DNA of 19,236 bases, from NCBI GenBank assembly GCA_964472565.1, contig CAYYNB010000117.1, positions 1 through 19,236 on the forward strand, in the 5' to 3' direction. Positions 7,221 to 15,116 of the stretch are shown in pieces. This DNA comes from DATAMF01 sp964472565 (GTDB lineage: Bacteria > Chloroflexota > Anaerolineae > Aggregatilineales > Aggregatilineaceae). Each line of letters opens with the position of its first letter. Position 1 is the first letter of the stretch. The position numbers and the translations under genes are program-made. The notes under the pieces were generated by a model that ran no database searches, was not told the origin of the DNA, and saw only the letters and a list, made by a program, of their open reading frames with translations.

Positions 7221-8242
7221 AGTTCAGCAAAACTACGCGCCGCGCTGAGTGCCGTCATCCGTCCCACCTTGAACACCGATGGGTCCAGCCGCGCATACAC
7301 AATCTGTCCCGCCGGGAACCGCCGCACCGCGACCGCATGGGCACCCTTCAGCGTCACATAATACAGCGCAATCGTCGCCTCATCCGGCTGTTTCCATTCC
7401 TGCGAGATGATATGCAGCGCCGGGTTGATCGTATGCAGCAGGCCGCCCACCGCCCGCTGCCACAAAATCGGCGGTAGCCACATTTTCTGCGTCCCCAGCG
7501 TCAACACATGCGTCAGATCACCGTCTTCTGCCAGCGCCCCATAGACCGCATACGGCGGTTGCAGCACCGCCTGCGTCAGCGCCTCCCGCAGATGCTCCAC
7601 TGTCGCCAGAATCCCGCGCCGTTCCGCGTCCACTTGCGTCGCGCAGATTCCGCCGGAAATCACCACCCCACTCAGCAGACTTTCCAGATCGCGAATCCGG
7701 TGCCGCATATGGGACAGGCTCAGCACGATCACCGTGATGCTCAGGCGTGCATAAGCCGTTAAGGTCTCGTTATCAACGCCCTTCAGCGCGAATGCCGCCC
7801 GCACACGCCCCTGGCTGTCCAGCAGCGCCACGTCCGACACCAGCCCGTCATGGGCATGCTGCTCGACCACCTGCGCCACATCTTCCAGCAGATTTTCGGA
7901 GTGGGTCTGTTTGCACAGCGGGCATTTCCAGGTAATCACAACCTGCCGCTGCCGCCGGATCAGCATCCCGATCTGAATCACCAGCCACCGCCCCACAGCG
8001 GTACGCGTCACTTGATCCGGGTTGCACATCATCATCCGTTCATGGGCAAAATGATGCTGTTTGACCCCGCCCAACTTTGGAATCAGGCGGTCGCTGCACA
8101 CCGGGCACACATAATGGCCCTCGTGTCCGGCTTCGCTGATATGCACCGGCTGCCCAGATGGATCAAACGCCCATTCATATTGGGGATAGACTATCATGGC
8201 TGTCGGTTGAGTGCTCCATCGTCTCTTACGTTGATACACCAT
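7217..8242 (-). CDS. CoiA-like / zinc-finger nuclease-like protein of unknown role
   Basis: A 341-residue protein. The N-terminus has a CoiA-type module: YVCPVCSDRLIPKLGGVKQH then HFAH (about 44-67), with Cys46 and Cys49, a pattern seen in competence protein CoiA and related predicted nucleases. A second Cys pair, CPLC, is at 107-110. A segment SDVALLDSQGRVRAAFALKG (136-155) sits where such proteins carry a PD-(D/E)XK-like core. Here the position expected to hold the acidic residue reads ALK, so nuclease activity may be lost. The C-terminal half (from about 180) is not recognised. I start it at the ATG at 8240-8242 with GGAG nine bases upstream; an in-frame ATG at 8320 would add 26 unlike residues. 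It is coupled by ATGA to the methyltransferase. Confidence 0.6.
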   Translation of the reverse strand: MVYQRKRRWSTQPTAMIVYPQYEWAFDPSGQPVHISEAGHEGHYVCPVCSDRLIPKLGGVKQHHFAHERMMMCNPDQVTRTAVGRWLVIQIGMLIRRQRQVVITWKCPLCKQTHSENLLEDVAQVVEQHAHDGLVSDVALLDSQGRVRAAFALKGVDNETLTAYARLSITVIVLSLSHMRHRIRDLESLLSGVVISGGICATQVDAERRGILATVEHLREALTQAVLQPPYAVYGALAEDGDLTHVLTLGTQKMWLPPILWQRAVGGLLHTINPALHIISQEWKQPDEATIALYYVTLKGAHAVAVRRFPAGQIVYARLDPSVFKVGRMTALSAARSFAEL

Positions 8243-8282
8243 TGTCGTCTTCTCCGGCTCTAAAAACAAGTCCCCTACCACC

Positions 8283-8288
8283 AGTATA
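8283..8288 (-). promoter_or_regulatory. Weak candidate -10 element for the CoiA-like/methyltransferase operon
   Basis: On the minus strand TATACT lies 41 bases upstream of the chosen ATG at 8242. A -35 hexamer at 17 bases reads CTTATC, which is poor. It is the best candidate seen in the divergent region 8243-8412. Confidence 0.3.
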
Positions 8289-8350
8289 AAGCGCCATCTG
8301 TTCAGGATAAGCCCCACCAATTGGGGGATCGCACACTCACCGGATATTAA

Positions 8351-8379
8351 GCGACAGACCCCCAGTTTATCGGTATAAT
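8351..8379 (+). promoter_or_regulatory. Sigma70-type promoter of the DsbA-like/TPR/M23 operon
   Basis: GCGACA (8351-8356), a 17-base spacer and a perfect TATAAT (8374-8379). Initiation would fall near 8386, leaving a leader of roughly 27 bases with AGGAG ahead of the ATG at 8413. This argues against the in-frame ATG at 8386 as start. Confidence 0.7.
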
Positions 8380-8412
8380 CGGTCTATGATTACGTCGATA
8401 GGAGCGAAAAGA

Positions 8413-9912
8413 ATGAAACGTATCTTGGTTGGCCTGGCGCTCGTAGTTCTGAGCGCGGGCATTTTTCTGAATCCCCAGGTAAATGTCACCGCGCAGGATG
8501 ACAAAGCCGTCAAGGAATTTAACTGGGATGAATACGGCATCACCGTCACACTACCCGGCGATTGGAATGCGCAAACGGGGAGTCAAAATTACGATTTGGC
8601 TTTAGTCTCACCTGAAGCCTTAGCCAGTGGAACCGGTTCGTTTATCATCTGGGCGTATTATCCATCCCTCGGCCAGGGTGCCACCCTCCAAAGCGCGATG
8701 GAAACCATGCTGGCGGATATGGCGAGCACCTCCGAGTTGGAACCCTACACCGTTGCGGGCATCGAAGGACTGCACTTCATCCACACCGACGCCGAAAGCA
8801 ACATGAATTTCGACACCATCCTGATCCCCTACAGCGACCAGGGCGGCGTTTTTCTGATCACCGTCGCGCTGCCGGTTGAGGGCGACGATGTGACCACCCC
8901 CATCCTTGAAAGTGTCGTTATCGAGCCAGTGAAAGTCGATGCGGCGGCGGTCGATACCGCGTGGCAGGCGAGTCTGGCCGACAGCGGGAAACTGCTCTAT
9001 GGTCCGGCGGATGCCCCGGTGAAAATCTTTGAGATTTTCAGCTACACATGCAGTCACTGTGGCAGTTCCAGCCATGCGACGGATCGCCTGTTGGCCCTCG
9101 AAGCCGATCCCGGCCATATCCAGTTTGAATGGGGCATGCTCAATAACAATGATTATGCGGGTGTGGCCAGCAAAGCAACCTATTGTGCTGCCGAACAGGG
9201 CAAAGGTTACACGACCTACAAAGCCCTTTGGAAAGGGTACTATGAACTTGGTCCCGAAGCGGCGTTTACCGTCGATGGCGTCGTCGGGATTCTCGATGAA
9301 ATTGAAGGGTTGGACACCGACGCCCTCAAATCCTGCGCCGAGAGTGACAAATACGACGCAGCGCTGGCCGCTATTAACACCCGCGCCACCGAAGTCGGCA
9401 TGACCGGAACCCCCTCCTTCCTGTTGGCATCCGGCGACGATCCGGTTGACTTTATGGTCACGCCCGATGGCACCGATTGGAGTGGCGAAATTCCCGTTTA
9501 CATCCTGCGTGAAATCATCAGCAGTGTGACGGAAGAAGGCTTGACCGTTCAGGAAGCCGTGAACGCCTTATTCGGTGTCGATGCAACGGCCTCGCCGGAA
9601 GCAACCGAATCGGCAGATACCAGCCAGGCGGTGCCCGCGCCGGACAGCAGCGACACCAAAACCGCCAGCGCGACGAAAGCCGATGAAGACGACCAGGAAT
9701 CCGACGACAGCCGGATGATCGTCGTTGGTGGTGCGGTGCTGTTGGCCGGTGCTGCCGCCGTGATGGTTGTGGTCTCCCGCCGTCAGGTGCCTTCCGCCAG
9801 TGACGATTCGACGGGCGAGGTTGACACCCCCGACGCGACAACACATGCTGACGAAAATGAGCCGGCCTCTGATACGTCCTCCGACGATTCAGGCAGCGAC
9901 TCGTCTGACTAA
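8413..9912 (+). CDS. Membrane-anchored DsbA-like thioredoxin-fold protein
   Basis: Exported 499-residue protein. A signal peptide (MKRILVGLALVVLSAGIF, 1-19) is followed by a domain of about 140 residues (36-172, YGITVTLPGDWNAQ onward) resembling the PsbP/LpqN-like folds of other exported proteins. Next is a DsbA/DSBA-like thioredoxin fold (about 195-375) with active-site CSHC (213-216) and the cis-proline motif TGTPSF (Pro334). A low-complexity Ser/Asp/Thr linker precedes a transmembrane helix (about 435-455, ending SRR) and a 40-residue highly acidic tail. By the positive-inside rule the redox domain is outside and the acidic tail cytoplasmic. The ATG at 8413 has AGGAG at 8 bases. Likely a disulfide oxidoreductase or isomerase of the cell envelope. 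A hairpin separates it from the TPR gene. Confidence 0.85.
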   Translation: MKRILVGLALVVLSAGIFLNPQVNVTAQDDKAVKEFNWDEYGITVTLPGDWNAQTGSQNYDLALVSPEALASGTGSFIIWAYYPSLGQGATLQSAMETMLADMASTSELEPYTVAGIEGLHFIHTDAESNMNFDTILIPYSDQGGVFLITVALPVEGDDVTTPILESVVIEPVKVDAAAVDTAWQASLADSGKLLYGPADAPVKIFEIFSYTCSHCGSSSHATDRLLALEADPGHIQFEWGMLNNNDYAGVASKATYCAAEQGKGYTTYKALWKGYYELGPEAAFTVDGVVGILDEIEGLDTDALKSCAESDKYDAALAAINTRATEVGMTGTPSFLLASGDDPVDFMVTPDGTDWSGEIPVYILREIISSVTEEGLTVQEAVNALFGVDATASPEATESADTSQAVPAPDSSDTKTASATKADEDDQESDDSRMIVVGGAVLLAGAAAVMVVVSRRQVPSASDDSTGEVDTPDATTHADENEPASDTSSDDSGSDSSD

Positions 9913-9932
9913 CAACTGGTGATTCTGATACC

Positions 9933-9963
9933 CCTCGTCCCCATCCTGATGATAGGGACGAGG
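9933..9963 (+). terminator. Perfect 9-bp hairpin between operon genes
   Basis: CCTCGTCCC (9933-9941) and GGGACGAGG (9955-9963) pair perfectly around a 13-base loop, 20 bases after the DsbA-like stop and 19 bases before the TPR start at 9983. No U-run follows, so it may act as a processing or mRNA-stability element, or a partial terminator that lowers downstream expression, rather than a strong intrinsic terminator. Confidence 0.55.
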
Positions 9964-9982
9964 CTGCTTGATGGAGCGAAAA

Positions 9983-10906
9983 ATGACGTTCCAAAATTTA
10001 CAAATGAACCGGGTGCTTCGGGCCGTCGCTATCGTGTCGTTCCTGGGTATTGTGTTGAGCGGCTGCGGTTGTTATGGGTATCTCATCGCTCAGGTAATGC
10101 CCGAAGTGGACTCGACGGCGAACATGACCACCCAGCAAGAACAAATGCAGGCCAAACTTGAGCCGTTACTGCGCGAGGTATACGAAGACCCGCCCACCGA
10201 CCTGAACATCATCTTTGCGATCCAGTTGGGCTTTTTGCTCGTGCTGGCACTCTGGCAGGCCAACTGGGCCGCCCAGCAGAGCGACTCGCCGCAGCAGGCG
10301 GTCGGACACGGGCTGATCGTCAGCCTCGGCATTCTGATCACCTATGGGGCGCTCGTGCTGTTTTTCGCCCCCACCTCGCTCTGGATCAAGCTGGGATTTG
10401 CCATCGGTCTGATCGGCGTGGGTTGGTGGGGTGGACAAATCGCCGCCCAGAATCTCCACAAAACCAAGCGGACCGCGCCGTTTCAGCCCGCGACACCCTT
10501 TGGCAGCCCGATTCCGGGTGGACTGCCGCCATCCAGCCCGCTCTATGGCGCGCCCGCTTCGCCCGGCATGAATCCCGATATTGTGTATAACATGGGGGTT
10601 TCAGCCGCGATGGGTGGCCGTCCTGACGAAGCTCGCCAGCACTTCACCCGCGCCCTGCAAATCAACCCGCGCTTTATCGCCGCGTGGCTCCAGTTGGCAA
10701 ACCTGGCGACCACGCCCGAAGAAGCCTGGAATTATATCCAGCAGGCCCGCGCCTTGAATCCCGCTGATCCGGCGGTAGTTCAGGCGGTTGGTGTGATCTG
10801 GCCCCAGGTGGCGCGCCGCGCGAAAGCCGCGTCTCAAACGAGCGCATCCCCGGACGATGTGCCGCCGCCCTTTGATCCCGGCGATGCGCCGCCGCCCGCC
10901 GTATGA
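9983..10906 (+). CDS. TPR-containing membrane protein, possible lipoprotein
   Basis: A 307-residue protein of unknown function. The N-terminus has a hydrophobic segment ending in a lipobox-like LSGC (25-28), so it is either a lipoprotein or a first membrane helix. Two or three further helices follow (about 75-93, 110-130, 134-152), then a Pro/Gly-rich linker (165-195), a TPR-like region (about 199-262: VYNMGVSAAMGGRPDEARQH and FTRALQINPRF) and a Pro/Asp-rich end. I choose the ATG at 9983 because GGAG lies six bases upstream; TTG and ATG codons at 9968 and 9971 are in frame but lack a site. It overlaps the next gene by ATGA. Role inferred only from context: an envelope scaffold partner of the DsbA-like and M23 proteins. 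Confidence 0.75.
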   Translation: MTFQNLQMNRVLRAVAIVSFLGIVLSGCGCYGYLIAQVMPEVDSTANMTTQQEQMQAKLEPLLREVYEDPPTDLNIIFAIQLGFLLVLALWQANWAAQQSDSPQQAVGHGLIVSLGILITYGALVLFFAPTSLWIKLGFAIGLIGVGWWGGQIAAQNLHKTKRTAPFQPATPFGSPIPGGLPPSSPLYGAPASPGMNPDIVYNMGVSAAMGGRPDEARQHFTRALQINPRFIAAWLQLANLATTPEEAWNYIQQARALNPADPAVVQAVGVIWPQVARRAKAASQTSASPDDVPPPFDPGDAPPPAV

Positions 10907-12156
10907 TCGCCCGTTTTGTCAGGGCGTGTGGTTATTGCTGCTGCGCGCCCTTGTTTGCCTTTCTGTTTTTAGCCTTACCCGCCGATTCGCTGTTAATCGA
11001 TCCGGCCACGCAGGGCATTTTCCATTTCACCAACACCGGCGTTACGCTCGAAATCGGCTATGCCACCGTGACAGATACCACCCGCCTGACCGTGACCCAG
11101 GAAGCGAACGCATTTGTGATCAGCGCCACTGCCGCCGATGGTCGCCCGCTGGATCGCTTCGAGATGCCGTTGATTGCCACCCTGCCCGATGGCCTATCCG
11201 TCGTGGTGGGCTGGCCCGGCCCCATCCGCCTGCCGGATGCATCAATGCGTTGGCTGGTCGTTTTTGACGCCAACGGCATCTACGCCCTGCCCTCTGCTTC
11301 CCCCGCCCCTGACGAGATTCTCTACCTCGGCCCACTGGAACACTACACGCCCGATCTGATCGAGCATAACCTCACTTGGGATGGCACCCGTTTCGCCGCA
11401 TCCGATCCCAGCAAACGCGCCATTTTGCGCACTGATCCCCAGCATCAACTCACCCTGCTGCCCACCGCTGCCCATGCCGCCCGTTACGCGGATCGTTTCG
11501 CCCCGGAAGACCTGCGCAATCCCGGCGGTTTTATGCTGCTCGGCTGGACCAGTGATCTGGTATCGGTAGTCCGTGCGCTGCGAGCCACCATTCCCGACGA
11601 TCCCGATCTGCCGCTTCCCGGTGCGACGGATCCCCCGCTGGACCTGATCCTTCCCTTCGATTGTTCAGCGGATTGGGTGGTGTCCTGGGGCTATCATCAC
11701 AGCACGCCGCAGAATCGCTTTGCCGTCGATTTTGCAGCCGCAAACAGCGCGCCGGGCCAGCCCGTCTACGCCGCCCACGCCGGGACGGTGTACCTCAAGC
11801 GCTACGGCACCGCCGACCAGTATATTGATGTCGGTTTGAGCGCGCGTGTGCTGTCCGACGACGGTTTCACCAGTACCGTTTACGGCCACCTCGATCCGGC
11901 GGGCACCTTCGCCCGTTGGAATGTTGACGAGTCCGCCCTCCCCGATTTCGAGTGGATCGAAGTGGGTCAGGTCGCGCCGGGTCAGGTGATCGGCGTCATG
12001 GGTCACACCGGGTACGCCACCGGGCCGCACATCCATTTTGCCATCTGGTCCTGGGATCAAAGCCTCTACCAGCCGCTCGATCTCGTACCCAATCCCGAAC
12101 GTGGTTTTCGTTTCCCAGCCGCCCAGCGCCGCGCCTGTGACATCTACCGCCGGTGA
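10903..12156 (+). CDS. Exported M23-family peptidase homologue (LytM-like)
   Basis: A 417-residue secreted protein. Residues 1-29 form a signal peptide with an unusual Cys cluster (GYCCCAP). Residues 35-245 are an unrecognised beta-rich extracellular part. Residues 247-385 are a LytM/M23 domain with RFAVDFA (Asp276), TVYGHLD (His329), a GQVIGVMGHTG turn and GPHIHF (His376, His378). M23 enzymes bind zinc with HxxxD and the last His of HxH. Here the first ligand position (272) is Arg, so activity needs an alternative ligand (His265 or His266 nearby) or is lost, as in non-catalytic LytM regulators. Start codon and upstream TGA overlap (ATGA), so it is translationally coupled to the TPR gene. Last gene of the operon. 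Confidence 0.85.
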   Translation: MIARFVRACGYCCCAPLFAFLFLALPADSLLIDPATQGIFHFTNTGVTLEIGYATVTDTTRLTVTQEANAFVISATAADGRPLDRFEMPLIATLPDGLSVVVGWPGPIRLPDASMRWLVVFDANGIYALPSASPAPDEILYLGPLEHYTPDLIEHNLTWDGTRFAASDPSKRAILRTDPQHQLTLLPTAAHAARYADRFAPEDLRNPGGFMLLGWTSDLVSVVRALRATIPDDPDLPLPGATDPPLDLILPFDCSADWVVSWGYHHSTPQNRFAVDFAAANSAPGQPVYAAHAGTVYLKRYGTADQYIDVGLSARVLSDDGFTSTVYGHLDPAGTFARWNVDESALPDFEWIEVGQVAPGQVIGVMGHTGYATGPHIHFAIWSWDQSLYQPLDLVPNPERGFRFPAAQRRACDIYRR

Positions 12157-12212
12157 TCGAACCACAGAATCGCACTGGTCCGCCGATCCCACCCGTTCGG
12201 AGAGGTGAAATT

Positions 12213-12237
12213 GTAGGGGCGATTCACGAATCGCCCC
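12213..12237. repeat. Palindromic intergenic element, 10-bp stem
   Basis: GTA followed by GGGGCGATTC (12216-12225) and GAATCGCCCC (12228-12237), a perfect 10-bp stem with a 2-base loop. It sits between the convergent M23 and aminotransferase genes, where it may end transcription from both sides. No T-run follows in either direction. The shape GTAGGG(G)C... recurs at 6381-6406, suggesting a dispersed REP-like family. Confidence 0.6.
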
Positions 12238-12261
12238 GGTATTACCCTTAAAAAGTAGAGA

Positions 12262-13572
12262 TTACTTCCCTAACGCCTGCAAACCCGCATGGAACCGTTG
12301 CAGTGCCCCGGCGGTTTTCGCGGGCGGCAGCGCATACGAGAACCGGATCCAATGATTCCCTGCCTCCGAAAAGGCCACGCCCGGCACTACCGCGACACCA
12401 TGTTCCCCGGCCAGGTATTCGATCAGCGCGAAGCTGTCCGCCATGCCTGCTGCTTCCATCCAGTTGCCGACATACACAAAGGCATAATAGCCGCCGTCGC
12501 CCATAATGAACCGGTAGCCGTTTTCGGTCAAAAACTTCCGCACAATCCGGCGGCTCTCATTCGTCGGTTCGATAATCGTTGCTGCCGCCTTCGCATATCC
12601 CATCCGGCTCGCCGCAATCGCAATCGCCTGCCCGTGAAAACCTGGAATCACGCCATGCGAGGCGCGGCTGTTGATCAATTTGATCACATCCGCATCCGCC
12701 AGCAAATGCCCATTTCGCACGTTCGACGCACCCAGCGATTTCGTCAGCCCGTCCAGAATGATCACGCGGCGGCGTTCTTCTGGCGTAAACGCCCCCAGCA
12801 TCGCGTTGGCATCCATCGGCCCCGTTTCATTGATGTAGTGGTAAATCCAGTCATACAGCACAAATGGGACACCCGCTGCCAGGGCATGTTTGCCCAGCGC
12901 AATCTGCCGCTCCACCGGGATCGTGTGCCCGGTAGGGTTATCCGGTGAGGTGATGATGATCCCCGCAATACGCCGGTTCCCATGCGTGCGGCAGAATTCC
13001 ACCGATTCGGTGATCGCTTCTTCCGTGAACTGCCATCCCGCCGCCTCATCCCCCGGAGCCAGCAGCACATTCGCGCCGATGGCATACGGTCCCCAGTTAT
13101 AGCTGACCCAGGGCACCCGTGTCAGCAGCACCACATCCCCGATCCGGCAGGTTCCCAGGTGGATCATCGCCTCGTACGCCTTGATCAGACCGTCGCGCCC
13201 GCCCACAACTGCCGTTACATTGTTCGGACCCCACCCCACCGCTGCATCGAGATGCCAGTAGTCCTCGACGATGGCTTTGCGAAATTCATCCGCGCCATAC
13301 GGATTGTCGTACCCCGTGCCATGCGCCTTAACAATCTCATGTGCCGCATCAAGCACATCCAGCGGCACGCCGGGCAGCGATGCGCCGCCATCCCCTTGTG
13401 AGGCGTCAAAAATCACCGCCCCCTCGCCCATTTTCTGTGTGTATTTGGCGAGCGACTTTTTGATCAAAAACATGCGTGAGGGTGGAATTTCGTACAACGT
13501 GCTGGGATACGAATGGACAGGAATCAGGTTTTCTTCGGGTACAACAAATTGAGGGCTTTCACTGATAGACAT
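12262..13572 (-). CDS. PLP-dependent class I/II aminotransferase
   Basis: Fold-type I aminotransferase of 436 residues (AspC/AAT family). Visible motifs: the cofactor-binding turn AVVGGRDGL, PDNPTG (Asn212), LYDWIYHYI with Asp241 and Tyr244, and the lysine region LDGLTKSLGASNVRNGH with Lys278 as the Schiff-base lysine and Arg286 as a likely phosphate ligand. The C-terminal NHWIRFSYALP carries the substrate-carboxylate Arg. The usual aromatic or PLP-stacking residue is within RVPWVSYN. Amino donor and pathway cannot be assigned. I start it at the ATG at 13570-13572, which has GAGG nine bases upstream; an ATG 11 codons earlier is in frame. It is a lone gene, convergent with the M23 operon and divergent from the small membrane protein gene. 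Confidence 0.92.
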   Translation of the reverse strand: MSISESPQFVVPEENLIPVHSYPSTLYEIPPSRMFLIKKSLAKYTQKMGEGAVIFDASQGDGGASLPGVPLDVLDAAHEIVKAHGTGYDNPYGADEFRKAIVEDYWHLDAAVGWGPNNVTAVVGGRDGLIKAYEAMIHLGTCRIGDVVLLTRVPWVSYNWGPYAIGANVLLAPGDEAAGWQFTEEAITESVEFCRTHGNRRIAGIIITSPDNPTGHTIPVERQIALGKHALAAGVPFVLYDWIYHYINETGPMDANAMLGAFTPEERRRVIILDGLTKSLGASNVRNGHLLADADVIKLINSRASHGVIPGFHGQAIAIAASRMGYAKAAATIIEPTNESRRIVRKFLTENGYRFIMGDGGYYAFVYVGNWMEAAGMADSFALIEYLAGEHGVAVVPGVAFSEAGNHWIRFSYALPPAKTAGALQRFHAGLQALGK

Positions 13573-13664
13573 TCGGTTAATCCTCGCTCTTTTTGGGTTG
13601 AGCATACCCGGCTTTCTCAGATGGTAACTTAGCTAATTCCACCAAAGCCAGCGATTTACGGACC

Positions 13665-13693
13665 TTGCCAAAGTATCTGAGCAGGTCTATGCT
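13665..13693 (+). promoter_or_regulatory. Sigma70-type promoter for the small membrane protein gene
   Basis: TTGCCA (13665-13670), a 17-base spacer and TATGCT (13688-13693), a close match to consensus. Transcription would begin near 13700, about 25 bases before the ATG at 13726. Confidence 0.6.
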
Positions 13694-13725
13694 GGTGAAA
13701 GATACCCGACAAGCACGAGGGGCAG

Positions 13726-14304
13726 ATGAAGCAGCATGATCTGATTCTGCACGCAATGATCTGTTTTCTGTTGACCTTTGGTGCTTTGACGCGCCTGGAA
13801 GAAGAGGTCTGGAACATGGTGGACCTCAATGTATTTTGTAGGTGGCTGGCCTTAGCCGCGATCTCCGCCCTGCTGCAAACCGCCCTGTTAGCGGCCCGCT
13901 GCGCGATCATCCATCGCAGGGCGCGTTCGACTAATCCTCCACAGCGTTCCATTTTCCTGCACCATCATGTAGCCCTCGCCACACGCGCCACAGTCATCAG
14001 TGCCATCGGAATAATCGTGGTTTACGACGGGTATTGGAGCCTCTACAACGCCAATTCGCGGGCCTATCCCAACAATCCCGCCTATCTGGAAATCCTGTGG
14101 TTTGCAGGTTACATCGTGGCCTTCGTGGGAATGGCCTGGTATTTCGCAGCCATGCTTCGGCAGATCACGACGATCTACCAGCTTCCGTTCAGGCAAGCGA
14201 CCAAAACCCTGCTGATCGGGCTGCTTCCCGAAGTGACGGTCTATGGAGCGTTAACTGCGGCTTGGATCTGGCTGGTGATCAGCCTTGCCTCGGCCCTTTC
14301 ATAA
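13726..14304 (+). CDS. Unrecognised multi-pass membrane protein
   Basis: A 192-residue protein with about four to five hydrophobic helices: LHAMICFLLTFGALT, WLALAAISALLQTALLAARC, ATVISAIGIIVVYDG, ILWFAGYIVAFVGMAWYFAA and VTVYGALTAAWIWLVISL. A short basic, His-rich loop (IIHRRARSTNPPQR, then HHH) joins the second and third. I do not recognise the family; the general form recalls small YIP1-like or DoxX-like membrane proteins, without clear motifs. GAGGGG precedes the ATG, and a good promoter lies 33 bases upstream, so it is probably a lone transcript ending at the shared hairpin just after its stop. Confidence 0.7.
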   Translation: MKQHDLILHAMICFLLTFGALTRLEEEVWNMVDLNVFCRWLALAAISALLQTALLAARCAIIHRRARSTNPPQRSIFLHHHVALATRATVISAIGIIVVYDGYWSLYNANSRAYPNNPAYLEILWFAGYIVAFVGMAWYFAAMLRQITTIYQLPFRQATKTLLIGLLPEVTVYGALTAAWIWLVISLASALS

Positions 14305-14335
14305 ACAAAAAGCGCGGAGTGCAGCACCCCGCGCT
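14303..14335 (-). terminator. Intrinsic terminator of the TIR-TPR/peptide/PAP2 operon
   Basis: On the minus strand AGCGCGG (14335-14329) pairs with CCGCGCT (14317-14311), and the stem is followed by TTTTGTTTAT. It lies four bases after the PAP2 stop. The same hairpin may also stop transcripts of the rightward membrane protein gene, but there it lacks a U-run. Confidence 0.8.
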
Positions 14336-14339
14336 AATC

Positions 14340-15104
14340 CTATGCCGGATCAACCTCAGCATTCACAGTTCGCCGCCTCGCGATCAAATGTCGAGTCGGT
14401 GCGACTTTAGGCGAATGTTCATCGTGCAGCCGGTCAGTTACCTGATTACCCAGCCACAGCCCCGCCGGATACGCCACCAGCGTCATCAGGTACCCCGCGA
14501 TCAGGTCCGGCGAATGATGCTGCCGGGTGAGCAGCGCCGAGGCACTGATCAGCGCGCCCAGTGTGACCCACACCCAGAAAACGCGCATGCGAGGCCGGAA
14601 CCGGATCATGAAGCACATATTGATCAGCGCATAAAACACATGTTGGCTGGGAGCCGCATTGTGGGTGCTGATCCCGTTATCCACCTCATACGCGGTGCGC
14701 ATCATCGTAGCCAGAATATAATCCCCCGGTACGGTATCCGGGTCTGGTTTGACAACATACGTCGGCAGTGTCATATAGATGACATAACTCACCACTGCCG
14801 CGAACATCATACTGAGGATAAACTGCCGGTAAATCCGAATCGGCATCACATGCGCGGCCCACAACGGCACGACAGTTGCCGCGAAAAATCCAATCGCATA
14901 CGGAATCAACCACAGCGGCTGAGGAGTGAGGTGTTGATCCACAAATTCGATCTTCAATTCCCACCCGTCATCTGGATCACGCAGGATGCTGTTCAGGCCA
15001 TTGGTCACAAAAAACAAGGACTGGATACCAAGCAGGATGCCAAACAGCATCAAACGGTTTTGCAGAATACGAACGACAAAGTCGCTGAGTTTGTTTTTCA
15101 GCAT
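14340..15104 (-). CDS. PAP2-superfamily membrane phosphatase/phosphotransferase-like protein
   Basis: A 254-residue integral membrane protein with about six hydrophobic helices. Two of the three PAP2 (phosphatidic acid phosphatase) motifs are visible: APSQHVF (about 151-157, the PSxH motif with its general-acid His) and SALLTRQHHSPDLIAGY (about 189-205, the SxxxxxHxxxD motif with nucleophile His and Asp). The first motif, KxxxxxxRP, is not clear; VVKPDPDTVPG (about 117-127) sits where it should be. Members act on lipid phosphates or transfer phospho-headgroups, so the substrate is probably membrane lipid. I start it at the ATG at 15102-15104, with AAGGGTG upstream; a TTG one codon earlier is in frame. 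It begins 12 bases after the stop of the 29-residue peptide and is the last gene of the operon. Confidence 0.85.
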   Translation of the reverse strand: MLKNKLSDFVVRILQNRLMLFGILLGIQSLFFVTNGLNSILRDPDDGWELKIEFVDQHLTPQPLWLIPYAIGFFAATVVPLWAAHVMPIRIYRQFILSMMFAAVVSYVIYMTLPTYVVKPDPDTVPGDYILATMMRTAYEVDNGISTHNAAPSQHVFYALINMCFMIRFRPRMRVFWVWVTLGALISASALLTRQHHSPDLIAGYLMTLVAYPAGLWLGNQVTDRLHDEHSPKVAPTRHLIARRRTVNAEVDPA

Positions 15105-15116
15105 CAATCTACACCC

